From the NCBI RefSeq assembly GCF_014202825.1, contig NZ_JACHHP010000002.1:186001-250000 (forward strand): a stretch of DNA of 64,000 nt. The letters run 5' to 3'. The notes under the pieces were generated by a model. It did no database searches, was not told the origin of the DNA, and saw only the letters and a program-made list of their open reading frames with translations. Of the stretch, positions 33,404-42,140 are shown one piece after another. Position 1 is the first letter of the stretch; every line of letters starts with the position of its first letter. This stretch comes from Chiayiivirga flava. Its GTDB lineage: Bacteria > Pseudomonadota > Gammaproteobacteria > Xanthomonadales > Xanthomonadaceae. The translations under genes were made by a program, and so were the position numbers.

Positions 33404-33991
33404 CTACGCCTCCTGCAGCTGCGGCAATCGCTGCACGATGCGGTCCAGTCGCGCGTTCGGGTCTTCGCACTGCAGCAGTTCCTGCCGGTCCGGGCCCGAG
33501 AACGGCAGCAGTTCCGCGAGGCGAAAACCGACCCACGCCGCGTCGTCGAACAGGCGCTGCTCGGCCTGGGCCACGGGGCCGCCGAAGCGCTGCACCAGTC
33601 GCTGCAGCAGGATGCCGAGCAGGCCGTGCTCCGGCCGCAGGCGTTGCGGCGGCGGCTCGACCAGCCAGTCGACATCGGCGACGATGAGGCCGTTGTCGCG
33701 CACGCGCGTGCGGCGCACGCGAAACCGCTGCCCGCCGCGCACCACGAGTCCGAGCAGGCCGTCGGCATCGGCATGGAAGTCGACGATCTCCGCGAGCGTG
33801 CCCACCGCGGCGGGCGTTTCCGGAGTGGCGACCTCGTCGCCATCGAGGATCATGCAGATGCCGAAGCCGCTGCCCTGGCGGCCGCACTGGCGCAGCATGT
33901 CCAGGTAGCGCGCCTCGAACACGCGCAGGCGCAGCTCGCCGCCGGGAAACAGTACGCTGCGCAGGGGGAAGAGGGGGAGCTCCGTGGGCAC
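33404..33991 (-). CDS. Lon N-terminal substrate-binding domain protein
   Basis: Protein of 195 residues starting MPTELPLFPLRSVLFPGGELRLRVFEARYLDM, the start of Lon N-terminal (LAN) domains; no ATPase or protease part is present. Stand-alone members occur in many proteobacteria, of unknown function. It is convergent with the DedA gene, only six bases apart. An SD is not obvious. Confidence 0.9.
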   Translation of the reverse strand: MPTELPLFPLRSVLFPGGELRLRVFEARYLDMLRQCGRQGSGFGICMILDGDEVATPETPAAVGTLAEIVDFHADADGLLGLVVRGGQRFRVRRTRVRDNGLIVADVDWLVEPPPQRLRPEHGLLGILLQRLVQRFGGPVAQAEQRLFDDAAWVGFRLAELLPFSGPDRQELLQCEDPNARLDRIVQRLPQLQEA

Positions 33992-34081
33992 CTTGCGAGT
34001 CTAGCGTGCGTTGCGTTGCCGTGAGACTGATTTGGCTTGGTCAACTGAAGCGCTTTGATAGAACGAAGCACGATGGATGCC

Positions 34082-34106
34082 GTCCTTCTCCCGCCGGGAG
34101 AAGGAC
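34082..34106. repeat. CTTCTCCC-type palindrome (family D)
   Basis: GTCCTTCTCCCGCCGGGAGAAGGAC, near-perfect hairpin in the gap between the Lon-domain gene and mpl. Related to the elements at 54883-54905 and 56326-56493. It could also terminate mpl transcription, but no T-run follows. Confidence 0.7.
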
Positions 34107-34170
34107 TCCAGCGCCGAGAGGCGCGGCGCGGCAGCGGCAGCATCGGTGCAGGTGCAACCGATACGCGCGA

Positions 34171-35532
34171 TCAACCCTGCGACAGCATTGCCGCAAACCG
34201 CAGCGGGGCACCCTCGAAGCCGCCGTTGGACATGAAAACGACCTGGTCGCCCGCACGCACGTGTAGCCGCAACGCAGCGAGCAGCGCATCGACGTTCGCC
34301 GCGGCGACACCTTCGCCACGCAACGCGCCGATGACGCCCTCCGCGTCCCACGGCAGGTCCGGCCGACGCAGGAACACCACCACGTCCGCCGCATCGAGCG
34401 ACGGCGCCAGCTCGACCGCGTGCGCGCCCAGGCGCATCGAATTGCTGCGCGGTTCGATGGCGACGATCACGCGGCCCGCGCCCGCTCGCGCGCGCAGGCC
34501 GGCAAGCGTGGTGCGGATCGCGGTGGGGTGGTGGGCGAAATCGTCGTAGACGCGGACGCCGCCGGCATCGGCGAGCAGCTCCATGCGGCGCCTGACGCTG
34601 CGGAACCCCGCCAGCGTCGGCAGTGCGACACGCGCGTCGATGCCGGCGGCCTGCGCGGCCGCAAGCGCAGCCAGCGCGTTCATCACGTTGTGCCGACCGA
34701 GCAGCGGCCAATGCACAGTGCCGATGTGCTCGCCGTGGCGATGCACCTCGAACGCGGAGCCGTCGGCGGCGAGCAGGCGCGCGCGCCAGTGCGCGTCGGC
34801 GTCGATCCCGAAGGTGTCGACCGGCGTCCAGCAGCCCATCGCCAGCACCTGCGCAAGCGCGGCGTCCTCGCCGTTGACGATGAGCCGGCCGTTGCCGGGC
34901 ACGGTTCGGACGAGATGATGGAACTGGCGCTTGATCGCGTCGAGGTCGGGAAAGATGTCGGCGTGGTCGTATTCGAGATTGTTGAGCACCGCAATGCGCG
35001 GCCGGTAGTGCACGAACTTGCTGCGCTTGTCGAAGAACGCGGTGTCGTACTCGTCCGCTTCCACGACGAAGCAGGCGCCGGCGCCGCGCCGTGCGGACAC
35101 CTCGAAGTTGCCCGGCACCCCGCCGATGAGAAAGCCGGGCTGCGCGCCCTGCGATTCGAGGATCCACGCCAGCAGCGAAGACGTGGTGGTCTTGCCGTGC
35201 GTGCCGGCCACCGCCAGCACCGTGCGCCCCGGCAGCACGCGCTCGGCCAGCCACTGCGCGCCGGAGGTGTAGCGCATCCCCGCATCGAGCACATGCTCGA
35301 CCGCGGCATTGCCGCGCGACAGCGCATTGCCGACGATCACCTCGTCCACGTCGCCGGAAATGTGCTCGGCGCGGTAACCCGATGCCAGCGCGATGCCCAG
35401 CGCTTCGAGCTGCGTGCTCATCGGCGGGTAGACGTTCTGGTCGGAACCCTCGACCGCATCGCCGTGCTCGCGCGCGAGCGCCGCGAGCCCGCCCATGAAG
35501 GTGCCGCAGATGCCGAGGATGTGGAATTTCAT
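34171..35532 (-). CDS. mpl: UDP-N-acetylmuramate:L-alanyl-gamma-D-glutamyl-meso-diaminopimelate ligase
   Basis: Murein recycling ligase that attaches the recovered tripeptide to UDP-MurNAc; 453 residues. N-terminus MKFHILGICGTFMGGLAALA and ATP loop GTHGKTTTSS (110-119) with the DEYDTAFFDKRSKF and ENLEYDHADIF-type Mur-ligase segments are diagnostic. It closes an adk - membrane protein - mpl run on the minus strand (gaps 29 and 31 bases). Confidence 0.95.
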   Translation of the reverse strand: MKFHILGICGTFMGGLAALAREHGDAVEGSDQNVYPPMSTQLEALGIALASGYRAEHISGDVDEVIVGNALSRGNAAVEHVLDAGMRYTSGAQWLAERVLPGRTVLAVAGTHGKTTTSSLLAWILESQGAQPGFLIGGVPGNFEVSARRGAGACFVVEADEYDTAFFDKRSKFVHYRPRIAVLNNLEYDHADIFPDLDAIKRQFHHLVRTVPGNGRLIVNGEDAALAQVLAMGCWTPVDTFGIDADAHWRARLLAADGSAFEVHRHGEHIGTVHWPLLGRHNVMNALAALAAAQAAGIDARVALPTLAGFRSVRRRMELLADAGGVRVYDDFAHHPTAIRTTLAGLRARAGAGRVIVAIEPRSNSMRLGAHAVELAPSLDAADVVVFLRRPDLPWDAEGVIGALRGEGVAAANVDALLAALRLHVRAGDQVVFMSNGGFEGAPLRFAAMLSQG

Positions 35533-35563
35533 GCGGACGCTCCGGATGTGCGCGGACCTGGCG

Positions 35564-36097
35564 TCACTGCAACGCCACGGGGAACAGCACCTGCTCGATG
35601 CCCAGCTCCAGCAGGAACAGGCCCAGCGCCAGCAGCACGCCGCCGGCCAGCGGCCAGCCGAGCGCGTGGCGCCAGATGTGGCCGTCGACGGCGATCTTCC
35701 ATGCCACGAGGCAGATCGCGGCGATGCTGACGAATGCTTGCCGCGGCGTCGGCGGCGTGCCTTCCGACGGCGGTGGCATGTCCACGCTCAGCCACAGCAG
35801 CGGCGCCATCGCGATGGCGAACAGGATGCCGGTACCGACCAGCGCGGTCAGCGTCTGCACGTAACGCGCGCGGCGTTGCCGCCACTGCAGCACCAGCCAC
35901 GGCAGACCGAGCGTGAGCACGACGCCGAGCAGCAGTCGGTGCACCGCCACCTCGCCGCGCAGCAGCAGCGAGAACAGCACCTGCAGCCCGACGGCGACCA
36001 GCACCAGACCGCGCAGCAACGGGATGGAATACGGCAGATCCTGCGGGCCGAGGCGGCGCAGGCAGATGCCGACGAGGAGGCGGAGCAGCTGGTTCAT
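35564..36097 (-). CDS. Conserved hypothetical inner-membrane protein
   Basis: Protein of 177 residues with about four hydrophobic helices (for example LVLVAVGLQVLFSLLL, LLLGVVLTLGLPWLVL). No domain recognised. It sits between adk and mpl with short gaps, so cotranscription is likely. The ATG at 36097 gives a hydrophobic N-terminus. Confidence 0.75.
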   Translation of the reverse strand: MNQLLRLLVGICLRRLGPQDLPYSIPLLRGLVLVAVGLQVLFSLLLRGEVAVHRLLLGVVLTLGLPWLVLQWRQRRARYVQTLTALVGTGILFAIAMAPLLWLSVDMPPPSEGTPPTPRQAFVSIAAICLVAWKIAVDGHIWRHALGWPLAGGVLLALGLFLLELGIEQVLFPVALQ

Positions 36098-36126
36098 GCG
36101 CAGGCGATGCCGGCGCGAACACCCGG

Positions 36127-36702
36127 TCAGGCGTTCGCGGTCTGCCCGGTGGCGGCGAGCACGCGCTGCAGCACGTCTTCGACGCTGCCCACGCCGAACA
36201 CGCACACGAGCTTGCCGGCGGCGCGGTAGAAATCGATCACCGGCGCGGTCTGATCGGTGTAGACGCGCAGGCGGTGACGGACCGCATCCGGACTGTCGTC
36301 GGCGCGGCCTTCGGCACTGGCGCGACCGGCCAGGCGCTGCACCAGCAGCTCGGTGCCGACATCGAGCTGCACCGCAGCGTCGACCGGCTGGCCCAGGCGC
36401 GCGAGCAGGGCGTCGAGCGCGTGGGCCTGCGCGAGGTTGCGCGGATAGCCGTCGAGGATGAAGCCCTTGGCGGTGTCGCCCTGGCCCAGGCGTTCTTCGA
36501 GCATGCCGAGCACGATGTCGTCGGAGACCAGATCGCCGCGGTCCATCACGGTCTTGGCCTGCAGGCCGAGCGGCGTGCCCGCCTTCACCGCGGCACGCAG
36601 CAGATCGCCGGTGGAGATGTGCGGGACGTCGAGCGCGTCCTTCAGGCGCGTCGCCTGCGTGCCCTTGCCCGAACCGGGTGCTCCGAGTAGTACCAGTCGC
36701 AT
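36127..36702 (-). CDS. adk: Adenylate kinase
   Basis: Interconverts ATP+AMP and 2 ADP; 191 residues. P-loop GAPGSGKGT (7-15), AMP-binding ISTGDLLR, DGYPRN, and GRASAEGRADDSPDAVRHRL as a short lid. The start at 36702 gives the canonical MRLVLLGAPGSGKGTQ; five codons upstream are not needed. Short-lid form is normal for several gammaproteobacteria. Divergent from pfp with 234 bases between. Confidence 0.97.
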   Translation of the reverse strand: MRLVLLGAPGSGKGTQATRLKDALDVPHISTGDLLRAAVKAGTPLGLQAKTVMDRGDLVSDDIVLGMLEERLGQGDTAKGFILDGYPRNLAQAHALDALLARLGQPVDAAVQLDVGTELLVQRLAGRASAEGRADDSPDAVRHRLRVYTDQTAPVIDFYRAAGKLVCVFGVGSVEDVLQRVLAATGQTANA

Positions 36703-36936
36703 ACGCGTGATGCCCAAAGACGAAGAAGCACCGCGCGGTGCACCGGACGGTTCCGGGACCTTTCCGTTAGACTCGTCGTCGTCCGGACGCAGTGCGATGC
36801 AGCAACGCTAACCGCAGTCCGCAGGCAAGTCAAACCGCGGCCCGGCGCGCTTCGCGGCGCGTGCGCAGGCCTTTGTCGCGTGCGCTCGCAGCAGGTGCGC
36901 GGCCCGTGTCCCACCTCCACACCAAGGTCAGCACCG

Positions 36937-38199
36937 ATGAGCAAAGGCACCCTGTTGTACGCGCAGTCCGGCGGCGTCACCGCCGTCATCAACACCACGG
37001 CCGCGGGCGTGATCGCCACCGCGCGCGCCAACGGGCTGAAGGTGCTGGCGGGGCGCAACGGCATCATCGGCGTGCTGCGCGAGGAGCTGATCGATACCTC
37101 GAAGGAATCGCCTGCGGCCATCCGCGCACTGCGCCACACGCCGGGCGGCGCGTTCGGCTCGTGCCGCTACAAGCTCAAGTCGCTGGAGGAGAACCGCGCC
37201 CAGTACGAGCGCCTGATCGACGTGCTGCGCGCGCACGATGTGCGCTATTTCCTCTACAACGGCGGCAACGATTCGGCCGACACCGCCAACAAGGTGTCGC
37301 AGATCGCCGCGGCGTTCGGGTATCCGCTGATCTGCATCGGCGTGCCGAAGACGGTGGACAACGATCTGGCCGTGACCGACACCTGCCCGGGCTTCGGTTC
37401 GGCGGCCAAGTACACGGCGGTGTCGATGCTCGAAGCGAGCCTCGACGTGGCCTCGATGAGCGAGTCGTCGACCAAGGTGTTCGTGATGGAAGTGATGGGC
37501 CGGCACGCGGGCTGGCTCGCCGCCGCCGCGGGCCTCGCGGCCAAGTCGCCGGATGAGGCACCGCACATCATCCTGTTCCCGGAAATTCCGTTCGAGGAAG
37601 AAAAATTCCTCGCGGCCGTGGACAAGGTGGTGAAGCGTGTGGGCTGGTGTTCGGTGGCGGTGTCCGAAGGCCTGCGCACGCCGGACGGGAAGTTCCTTGC
37701 CGAAGCCGGTGGCAAGGATGCGTTCGGGCATGTGCAGCTCGGTGGCGTGGGGCCGCAGATTGCGCAGCTGGTGAAATCGAAGCTCGGGTACAAGCAGCAT
37801 TGGGCGGTGCCGGATTACCTGCAGCGCTCGGCGCGGCATCTGGCGTCGAAGACCGATGCGGATCAGGCCTGGGCCGTCGGCGAGGCGGCGGTGAAGTACG
37901 CGCTGAAGGGCATGAACGCGGTGATGCCGGTGATCAAGCGCGTCTCCGATGCGCCGTTCCGCTGGAAGATCGAGCCGGCGCCGCTGTCGAAGGTGGCCAA
38001 CCACGAGAAGACCCTGCCGAAGAACTTCATCCGCAAGGACGGCTACGGCATCACCGACAAGGCACGGGCGTATCTGGAGCCGTTGATTCGCGGCGAGGAT
38101 GTGCCGCCGTACGGGAAGGATGGCTTGCCGGTGTATGTGCGGTTGAAGAATGTGCCGGTGAAGAAGAAGCTCGCCGACTACGCCATCGCGGATCGCTAG
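36937..38199 (+). CDS. pfp: Pyrophosphate-dependent 6-phosphofructokinase
   Basis: Reversible phosphorylation of fructose-6-phosphate using PPi instead of ATP; 420 residues. The signature GGND (109-112) places Asp112 where ATP enzymes have Gly, and PKTVDND (137-143) has Lys138 where ATP enzymes have Gly; both changes exclude ATP. GRHAGW follows. The reaction is reversible, serving glycolysis and gluconeogenesis. An AAGG lies eight bases upstream of the ATG. It is monocistronic. Confidence 0.95.
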   Translation: MSKGTLLYAQSGGVTAVINTTAAGVIATARANGLKVLAGRNGIIGVLREELIDTSKESPAAIRALRHTPGGAFGSCRYKLKSLEENRAQYERLIDVLRAHDVRYFLYNGGNDSADTANKVSQIAAAFGYPLICIGVPKTVDNDLAVTDTCPGFGSAAKYTAVSMLEASLDVASMSESSTKVFVMEVMGRHAGWLAAAAGLAAKSPDEAPHIILFPEIPFEEEKFLAAVDKVVKRVGWCSVAVSEGLRTPDGKFLAEAGGKDAFGHVQLGGVGPQIAQLVKSKLGYKQHWAVPDYLQRSARHLASKTDADQAWAVGEAAVKYALKGMNAVMPVIKRVSDAPFRWKIEPAPLSKVANHEKTLPKNFIRKDGYGITDKARAYLEPLIRGEDVPPYGKDGLPVYVRLKNVPVKKKLADYAIADR

Positions 38200-38209
38200 G
38201 CGATCCGCG
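38187..38209 (+). terminator. Hairpin overlapping pfp stop codon
   Basis: Perfect 10-bp stem CGCGGATCGC / GCGATCCGCG with a loop of TAG, which is the pfp stop codon (38197-38199). No T-run follows, so it may be a mRNA-end stabiliser or Rho-related structure rather than an intrinsic terminator. Confidence 0.5.
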
Positions 38210-38345
38210 GCCGGCCGCCGTCCACGACGACGCGCGGCTCGGCGCAGACCCCGGACTGAACGCCGGCGTGACACCGCGTGCGCCTGCCGCCTCCGGGCAC
38301 GACGCGGGCGCGTATGCTTGTGGGCTCGCGATGCGGAGACCGATC

Positions 38346-38741
38346 ATGCACAAGATCCTGCCGTTGTTGTCCTGCCTGCTGCTGGCCGGCGCCTGCGCGG
38401 CGCAGGCCGCGGAGCCGGCACCCGTGCCGCCCCCGCCGCCGATCGATCGCGATGCGCCTCCGCGCGAGGCGGCCGCGGCGCCGCCGGACGGCACCCTGCC
38501 GGACAAGATCGTGCTGCCCCCGTCCGACGAGGCCGCGCCGCAGGTCACCATCCGCAGCGAGGACAACGGCGACACGGTGGAGGAGTACCGCATCAACGGG
38601 CAGATCACGATGGTGAAGGTGCGGCCCAAGCGCGGCATTCCGTACACCATGATGGACACCAACGGCGACGGCCGCCTCGATCGCAGCGACAGCAACGCGC
38701 CCGTCGGCCCGGTGTACTACACGATCTACGAGTGGGACTGA
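38346..38741 (+). CDS. DUF2782 domain periplasmic protein
   Basis: Protein of 131 residues: signal peptide (MHKILPLLSCLLLAGACAAQA), a Pro/Ala-rich linker, and a DUF2782 core EDNGDTVEEYRINGQITMVKVRPKRGIPYTMMDTNGDG. This small family is typical of xanthomonads, where I recall it next to polA; polA is not seen here. Cys17 could be a lipidation site (AGAC), so a lipoprotein is possible. Function unknown. Confidence 0.85.
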   Translation: MHKILPLLSCLLLAGACAAQAAEPAPVPPPPPIDRDAPPREAAAAPPDGTLPDKIVLPPSDEAAPQVTIRSEDNGDTVEEYRINGQITMVKVRPKRGIPYTMMDTNGDGRLDRSDSNAPVGPVYYTIYEWD

Positions 38742-38757
38742 TGTGCGCGCGGCGCCC

Positions 38758-39867
38758 TCAGCGCCGCGCCTTCGAATATGCGTCGTCCGACAGCGCCGCC
38801 CACGCCATCGCCTGGCGACGGAACGCGGTGTACGAATCGAACACGCGCTGCGCGAACGGATCGTCCGCCACCAGGTCGTCCAGCACCGCTTCGCTGGCGC
38901 GCCGCAACGCCGCCAGCACATCGCGCGGCAGTTCGCGTACCACCACGCCGTGCTCGTCGCGCAACTGCGCGAGCGCCTGCTGGTTGCGTGCGGCGTAGCC
39001 TGCGAGCATCGATTCGTTGACCGCCCGGCAACAGGTGTCGACGATGGCCTTCAGATCGTCGGCCAGCGCGTTCCAGGCCGTGGCGTTGACCGTGCACTCG
39101 AGGATGGTGCCCGGCTCCTGCCAGGCCGGCACGTAGCAGAATTTCGCGGCGCGGTGCAGGCCGAAGGCGAGGTCGTCGTAGGGGCCGACCCATTCGCTGG
39201 CGTCGAGCTCGCCGGACTTGAGCGCATCGAACAGCTCCGCGCCCGGCACGTTCACCGGAGCGGCGCCCAGGCGCGCCATCACCTCGCCGCCGAGGCCGGG
39301 GATGCGCATCTTCAGCCCGCGCAGATCGGCCGGGCGGCGGATCTCGCGGTTGAACCAGCCGGCGGTCTGCGCGCCGGTGCTGCCGCACGGAAACGGCACC
39401 AGACCGAACCCGGCATAGAGCTCGCGCCACAGCGCGAGGCCGCCGCCGTCGTACAGCCAGGCACTCATCTCCAGCGCGGTCATGCCGAACGGCACGGTGC
39501 AGAAGAACGGCGCCGCCGGGCTGCGGGTGCGCCAGTAGTAGGCGGCCGAGTGCCCCATCTGGGCAGTGCCGTCGGCCACGGCATCGAAGACATCGAACGG
39601 CGCGACCTTCTCTCCCGCACCGAACACGTCCACCGTGAGCCGTCCGCCGCTGGCGCGGCCGACGAGCTGTGCCAGTTCCTTCGCGGCGGTGCCCATGCCG
39701 GGAAAATCCGACGGCCACGAGGTCACCATCGTCCAGCGCAGTGGCGGTGCCTGCGCCGCGGCCGGTGCGCTCGGCGGCGGGCCGCAGCCGGCCAGACCGG
39801 CCCCGAGCGCGGCGCCGCCGAGGGTGCCGAGGACTGCGCGGCGGTGCATCGGACGCGGCGTCGACAT
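38758..39867 (-). CDS. TRAP transporter substrate-binding protein (DctP type)
   Basis: Periplasmic solute receptor of 369 residues. A twin-arginine signal (MHRRAVLGTLGG, Arg9-Arg10) is followed by a lipobox LAGC (Cys28). The mature part fits DctP family: WPSDFPGMGTAAKELAQLV, GHSAAYYWRTRSPAAPFF, ADLRGLKMRIPGLGGEVM. No DctQ/M permease genes are within the window, so it is an orphan receptor; the ligand is unknown. ATG at 39867; the Met six codons later is also possible. Confidence 0.9.
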   Translation of the reverse strand: MSTPRPMHRRAVLGTLGGAALGAGLAGCGPPPSAPAAAQAPPLRWTMVTSWPSDFPGMGTAAKELAQLVGRASGGRLTVDVFGAGEKVAPFDVFDAVADGTAQMGHSAAYYWRTRSPAAPFFCTVPFGMTALEMSAWLYDGGGLALWRELYAGFGLVPFPCGSTGAQTAGWFNREIRRPADLRGLKMRIPGLGGEVMARLGAAPVNVPGAELFDALKSGELDASEWVGPYDDLAFGLHRAAKFCYVPAWQEPGTILECTVNATAWNALADDLKAIVDTCCRAVNESMLAGYAARNQQALAQLRDEHGVVVRELPRDVLAALRRASEAVLDDLVADDPFAQRVFDSYTAFRRQAMAWAALSDDAYSKARR

Positions 39868-40087
39868 GCGCGAGGGACCCGAGGCGAACAGACCCGGAGT
39901 GTACCCGCAGCCCGAATCCCCGATCACCCGCCCAACCGCGCCTGAACGCCGGCGCGCGCGCTTGGCCGATCCGGCGGCGGGGCGTCGTTACCCACTCCAC
40001 GAACGCCGCATCCCGCGGCGCCCTGCGGCCGCTGGTGCTACGATGAATTCTCCGACTTCTTCCACCCCGTCTTCGCGGGAGAGCACG

Positions 40088-42055
40088 ATGAAAACCCACC
40101 TGGGTCACTACGAGATCGTCGCCGAACTCGGGCGCGGCGGCATGGGCGTGGTCTACAAGGGCTTCGAGCCGGCGCTGAACCGCCACGTCGCCATCAAGGA
40201 GCTCTCGCCGTCGCTGGCGCACGATCCGAACCTGGTCGAGCGCTTCCTGCGCGAGGCGCGCTCGATGGCGGCGCTCTCCGATCCGCACATCATCCAGGTC
40301 TATTTCATCGGCACCGACGAGGCCACGCAGCAGCCGTTCTTCGCGATGGAATTCGTCGACGGCGACTCGCTCTCGGGCCTGCTCAAGCGCGAAGGCAAGC
40401 TCAGCGTCGAGAACACGCTCAAGATTCTGCACCAGACCGCGCAGGGCCTGGCCACCGCGCACGACAAGGGCGTGATCCATCGCGACATCAAGCCCGGCAA
40501 CCTCATGCTCACCACGCGCGGGCAGGTGAAGATCGCCGACTTCGGCATCGCGCTCGCGACGCAGGACATCTCGAAGAAACTCACCTCCACCGGCGAGTTC
40601 GTCGGCACGCCCGGCTATCTCTCGCCGGAAGTGTGCCTGGGCAAGATCGTCGACCAGCGCTCGGACATCTTCTCGCTCGGCATCGTCATGTTCGAGATGC
40701 TCAGCGGCAAGACGCCGTTCTCCGACGAGAGCCCGCTCGGACTCATGCTGGAAGTGGTCAAGGCCGAGATTCCCGACATCCGCGGCATCAACGCCGAAGT
40801 CGATCCGCAGACGGCCGCGATCCTCACGCGCATGGTCGCGAAGGAGCCGGCCGACCGCTTCCAGAGCTGCCACGACCTCGCTGCGGCACTGGAAGCGCAT
40901 CCGCTCGTGGCCAAGGGCGGTACGGTCAAGTTCGCCGTGGCGAAAGCCGCGCCGAGCGATGCCACCGTCGTCGGCGCGCCGACGCCCGCCTCGCTGCAGC
41001 AGCGTGCGCCCACGCCGCCGCCGGTGGTGCGTGCCGCAACACCGGTGCCGGTGGCGCCGCCCGCGCCGCCCGCGGGGCCGCCCACCGGGCGCAGCGCGCA
41101 ACGTCCGTCGGTGCTTGCGCGCGACAAGAAATCGAGCCCGGTGCTGCCGCTGGCGATCGCGGCGGCCCTGGTGCTGGTGCTGGCCGGTGGCGCGTACGCG
41201 TTCCGCGGTCCGCTCGGCGACTTCGCGCGCGGCTTCGGCGAGGGCTTCACCGGCAGCACGGCGGCGTACGACTCGGGCAAGGCCACCGGCAAGGCGACCA
41301 ATCCGGTCGGCACCAGCGTGGCGGCCAATCCGGCCACCGATCCGGCCGCGACGGCGAGCACCGCGCTCACCGCCAGCAACGGCAGCAGCACCGCGACGGT
41401 ACCGCAGACGCCCGATGCCTCCGAAACACCCGTGGAACGGCCGGCCAGCATCCCGGTGGCACCGGTTCCGGGCGGCGACGCGAGCATGGCCGCGGCAACG
41501 CCCGCCAGCCAGGCACCGGCTGCGGTCGCGCCGCCGGCCACGCCGGCCGTGGCGGTCGACGCGCCCGCCAAGCAGGTTGCCAGCGCGCAGAAGCCACGCG
41601 AAGTGATTCCGCCGCCGCCGCCGCGCGTGGCGGTGGTGGCGCTCGGCGATTCGGCCATCACTGGCCCGGCGCGCCAGCGCATCGAGGAGCGTCTTGCCGA
41701 CGCCGGTTTCGACATCTTCGACGCCGAGGTGAGCGGCGCGACCAATCGCGGCGACCTCGCCGGCGTGCTGTCCGCGTTGCGCCGCGACGCGGCGGTGGTC
41801 ATCGTGGTGAAGGCCGAACCCGTCGGTTCGGAGTTCATCACCTACTACGGCCAGTCTTCCGAGCTGTTCACCGCCAACCTCAACGTGCGCGCCTACACCG
41901 TGCAGGACAAGCGCCCGGTCGGTGTCGGGTTCCGCGAGAAGGTGCAGTTCACCACCCTCAACGCCGACACCAAGGCCGAAGAAGCGGTGAGTCCGCGCCT
42001 GGATCGCCTGCTCGGCGAGCTGTCGGCCTACCGTCCGCGCGGCAGTCGCGGCTGA
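40088..42055 (+). CDS. Serine/threonine protein kinase with C-terminal extracytoplasmic domain
   Basis: Protein of 655 residues. Kinase domain at 7-265: P-loop GRGGMG (15-20), Lys37, HRDIKPGN (His131-Asp133) and DFG (151-153), all intact. Then a Pro/Ala/Thr linker, a transmembrane helix (about 350-372), an Ala/Thr/Pro-rich stalk, and a 155-residue C-terminal domain beginning PPPPPRVAVVALGDSAITGPARQ (about 500-655), with RLADAGFDIFDAE, resembling CsgG/LpoB-like folds only by pattern. Start chosen with GGGAG upstream; an earlier in-frame ATG at 40043 exists. Confidence 0.9.
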   Translation: MKTHLGHYEIVAELGRGGMGVVYKGFEPALNRHVAIKELSPSLAHDPNLVERFLREARSMAALSDPHIIQVYFIGTDEATQQPFFAMEFVDGDSLSGLLKREGKLSVENTLKILHQTAQGLATAHDKGVIHRDIKPGNLMLTTRGQVKIADFGIALATQDISKKLTSTGEFVGTPGYLSPEVCLGKIVDQRSDIFSLGIVMFEMLSGKTPFSDESPLGLMLEVVKAEIPDIRGINAEVDPQTAAILTRMVAKEPADRFQSCHDLAAALEAHPLVAKGGTVKFAVAKAAPSDATVVGAPTPASLQQRAPTPPPVVRAATPVPVAPPAPPAGPPTGRSAQRPSVLARDKKSSPVLPLAIAAALVLVLAGGAYAFRGPLGDFARGFGEGFTGSTAAYDSGKATGKATNPVGTSVAANPATDPAATASTALTASNGSSTATVPQTPDASETPVERPASIPVAPVPGGDASMAAATPASQAPAAVAPPATPAVAVDAPAKQVASAQKPREVIPPPPPRVAVVALGDSAITGPARQRIEERLADAGFDIFDAEVSGATNRGDLAGVLSALRRDAAVVIVVKAEPVGSEFITYYGQSSELFTANLNVRAYTVQDKRPVGVGFREKVQFTTLNADTKAEEAVSPRLDRLLGELSAYRPRGSRG

Positions 42056-42099
42056 CGGTGCGCCTATCGTCCGACGGCGTCCCTGCGGCGCTGTGCCCC

Positions 42100-42136
42100 C
42101 GCCGGCCGTCGCCCCTGCGACGGCCGGCGTCGTTTT
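42100..42136 (+). terminator. Rho-independent terminator of the kinase gene
   Basis: Perfect 13-bp stem CGCCGGCCGTCGC / GCGACGGCCGGCG, loop CCCT, then TCGTTTT. It ends the kinase transcript, and means the following acyltransferase must be expressed from its own promoter or by readthrough. It also argues against a start of that gene at GTG 42093. Confidence 0.8.
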
Positions 42137-42140
42137 CGCC

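Noticed and set aside
42093-42140. Upstream GTG start for the acyltransferase
   Set aside because: It would place a strong terminator hairpin inside the coding region and add a Pro/Ala-rich, non-conserved extension.
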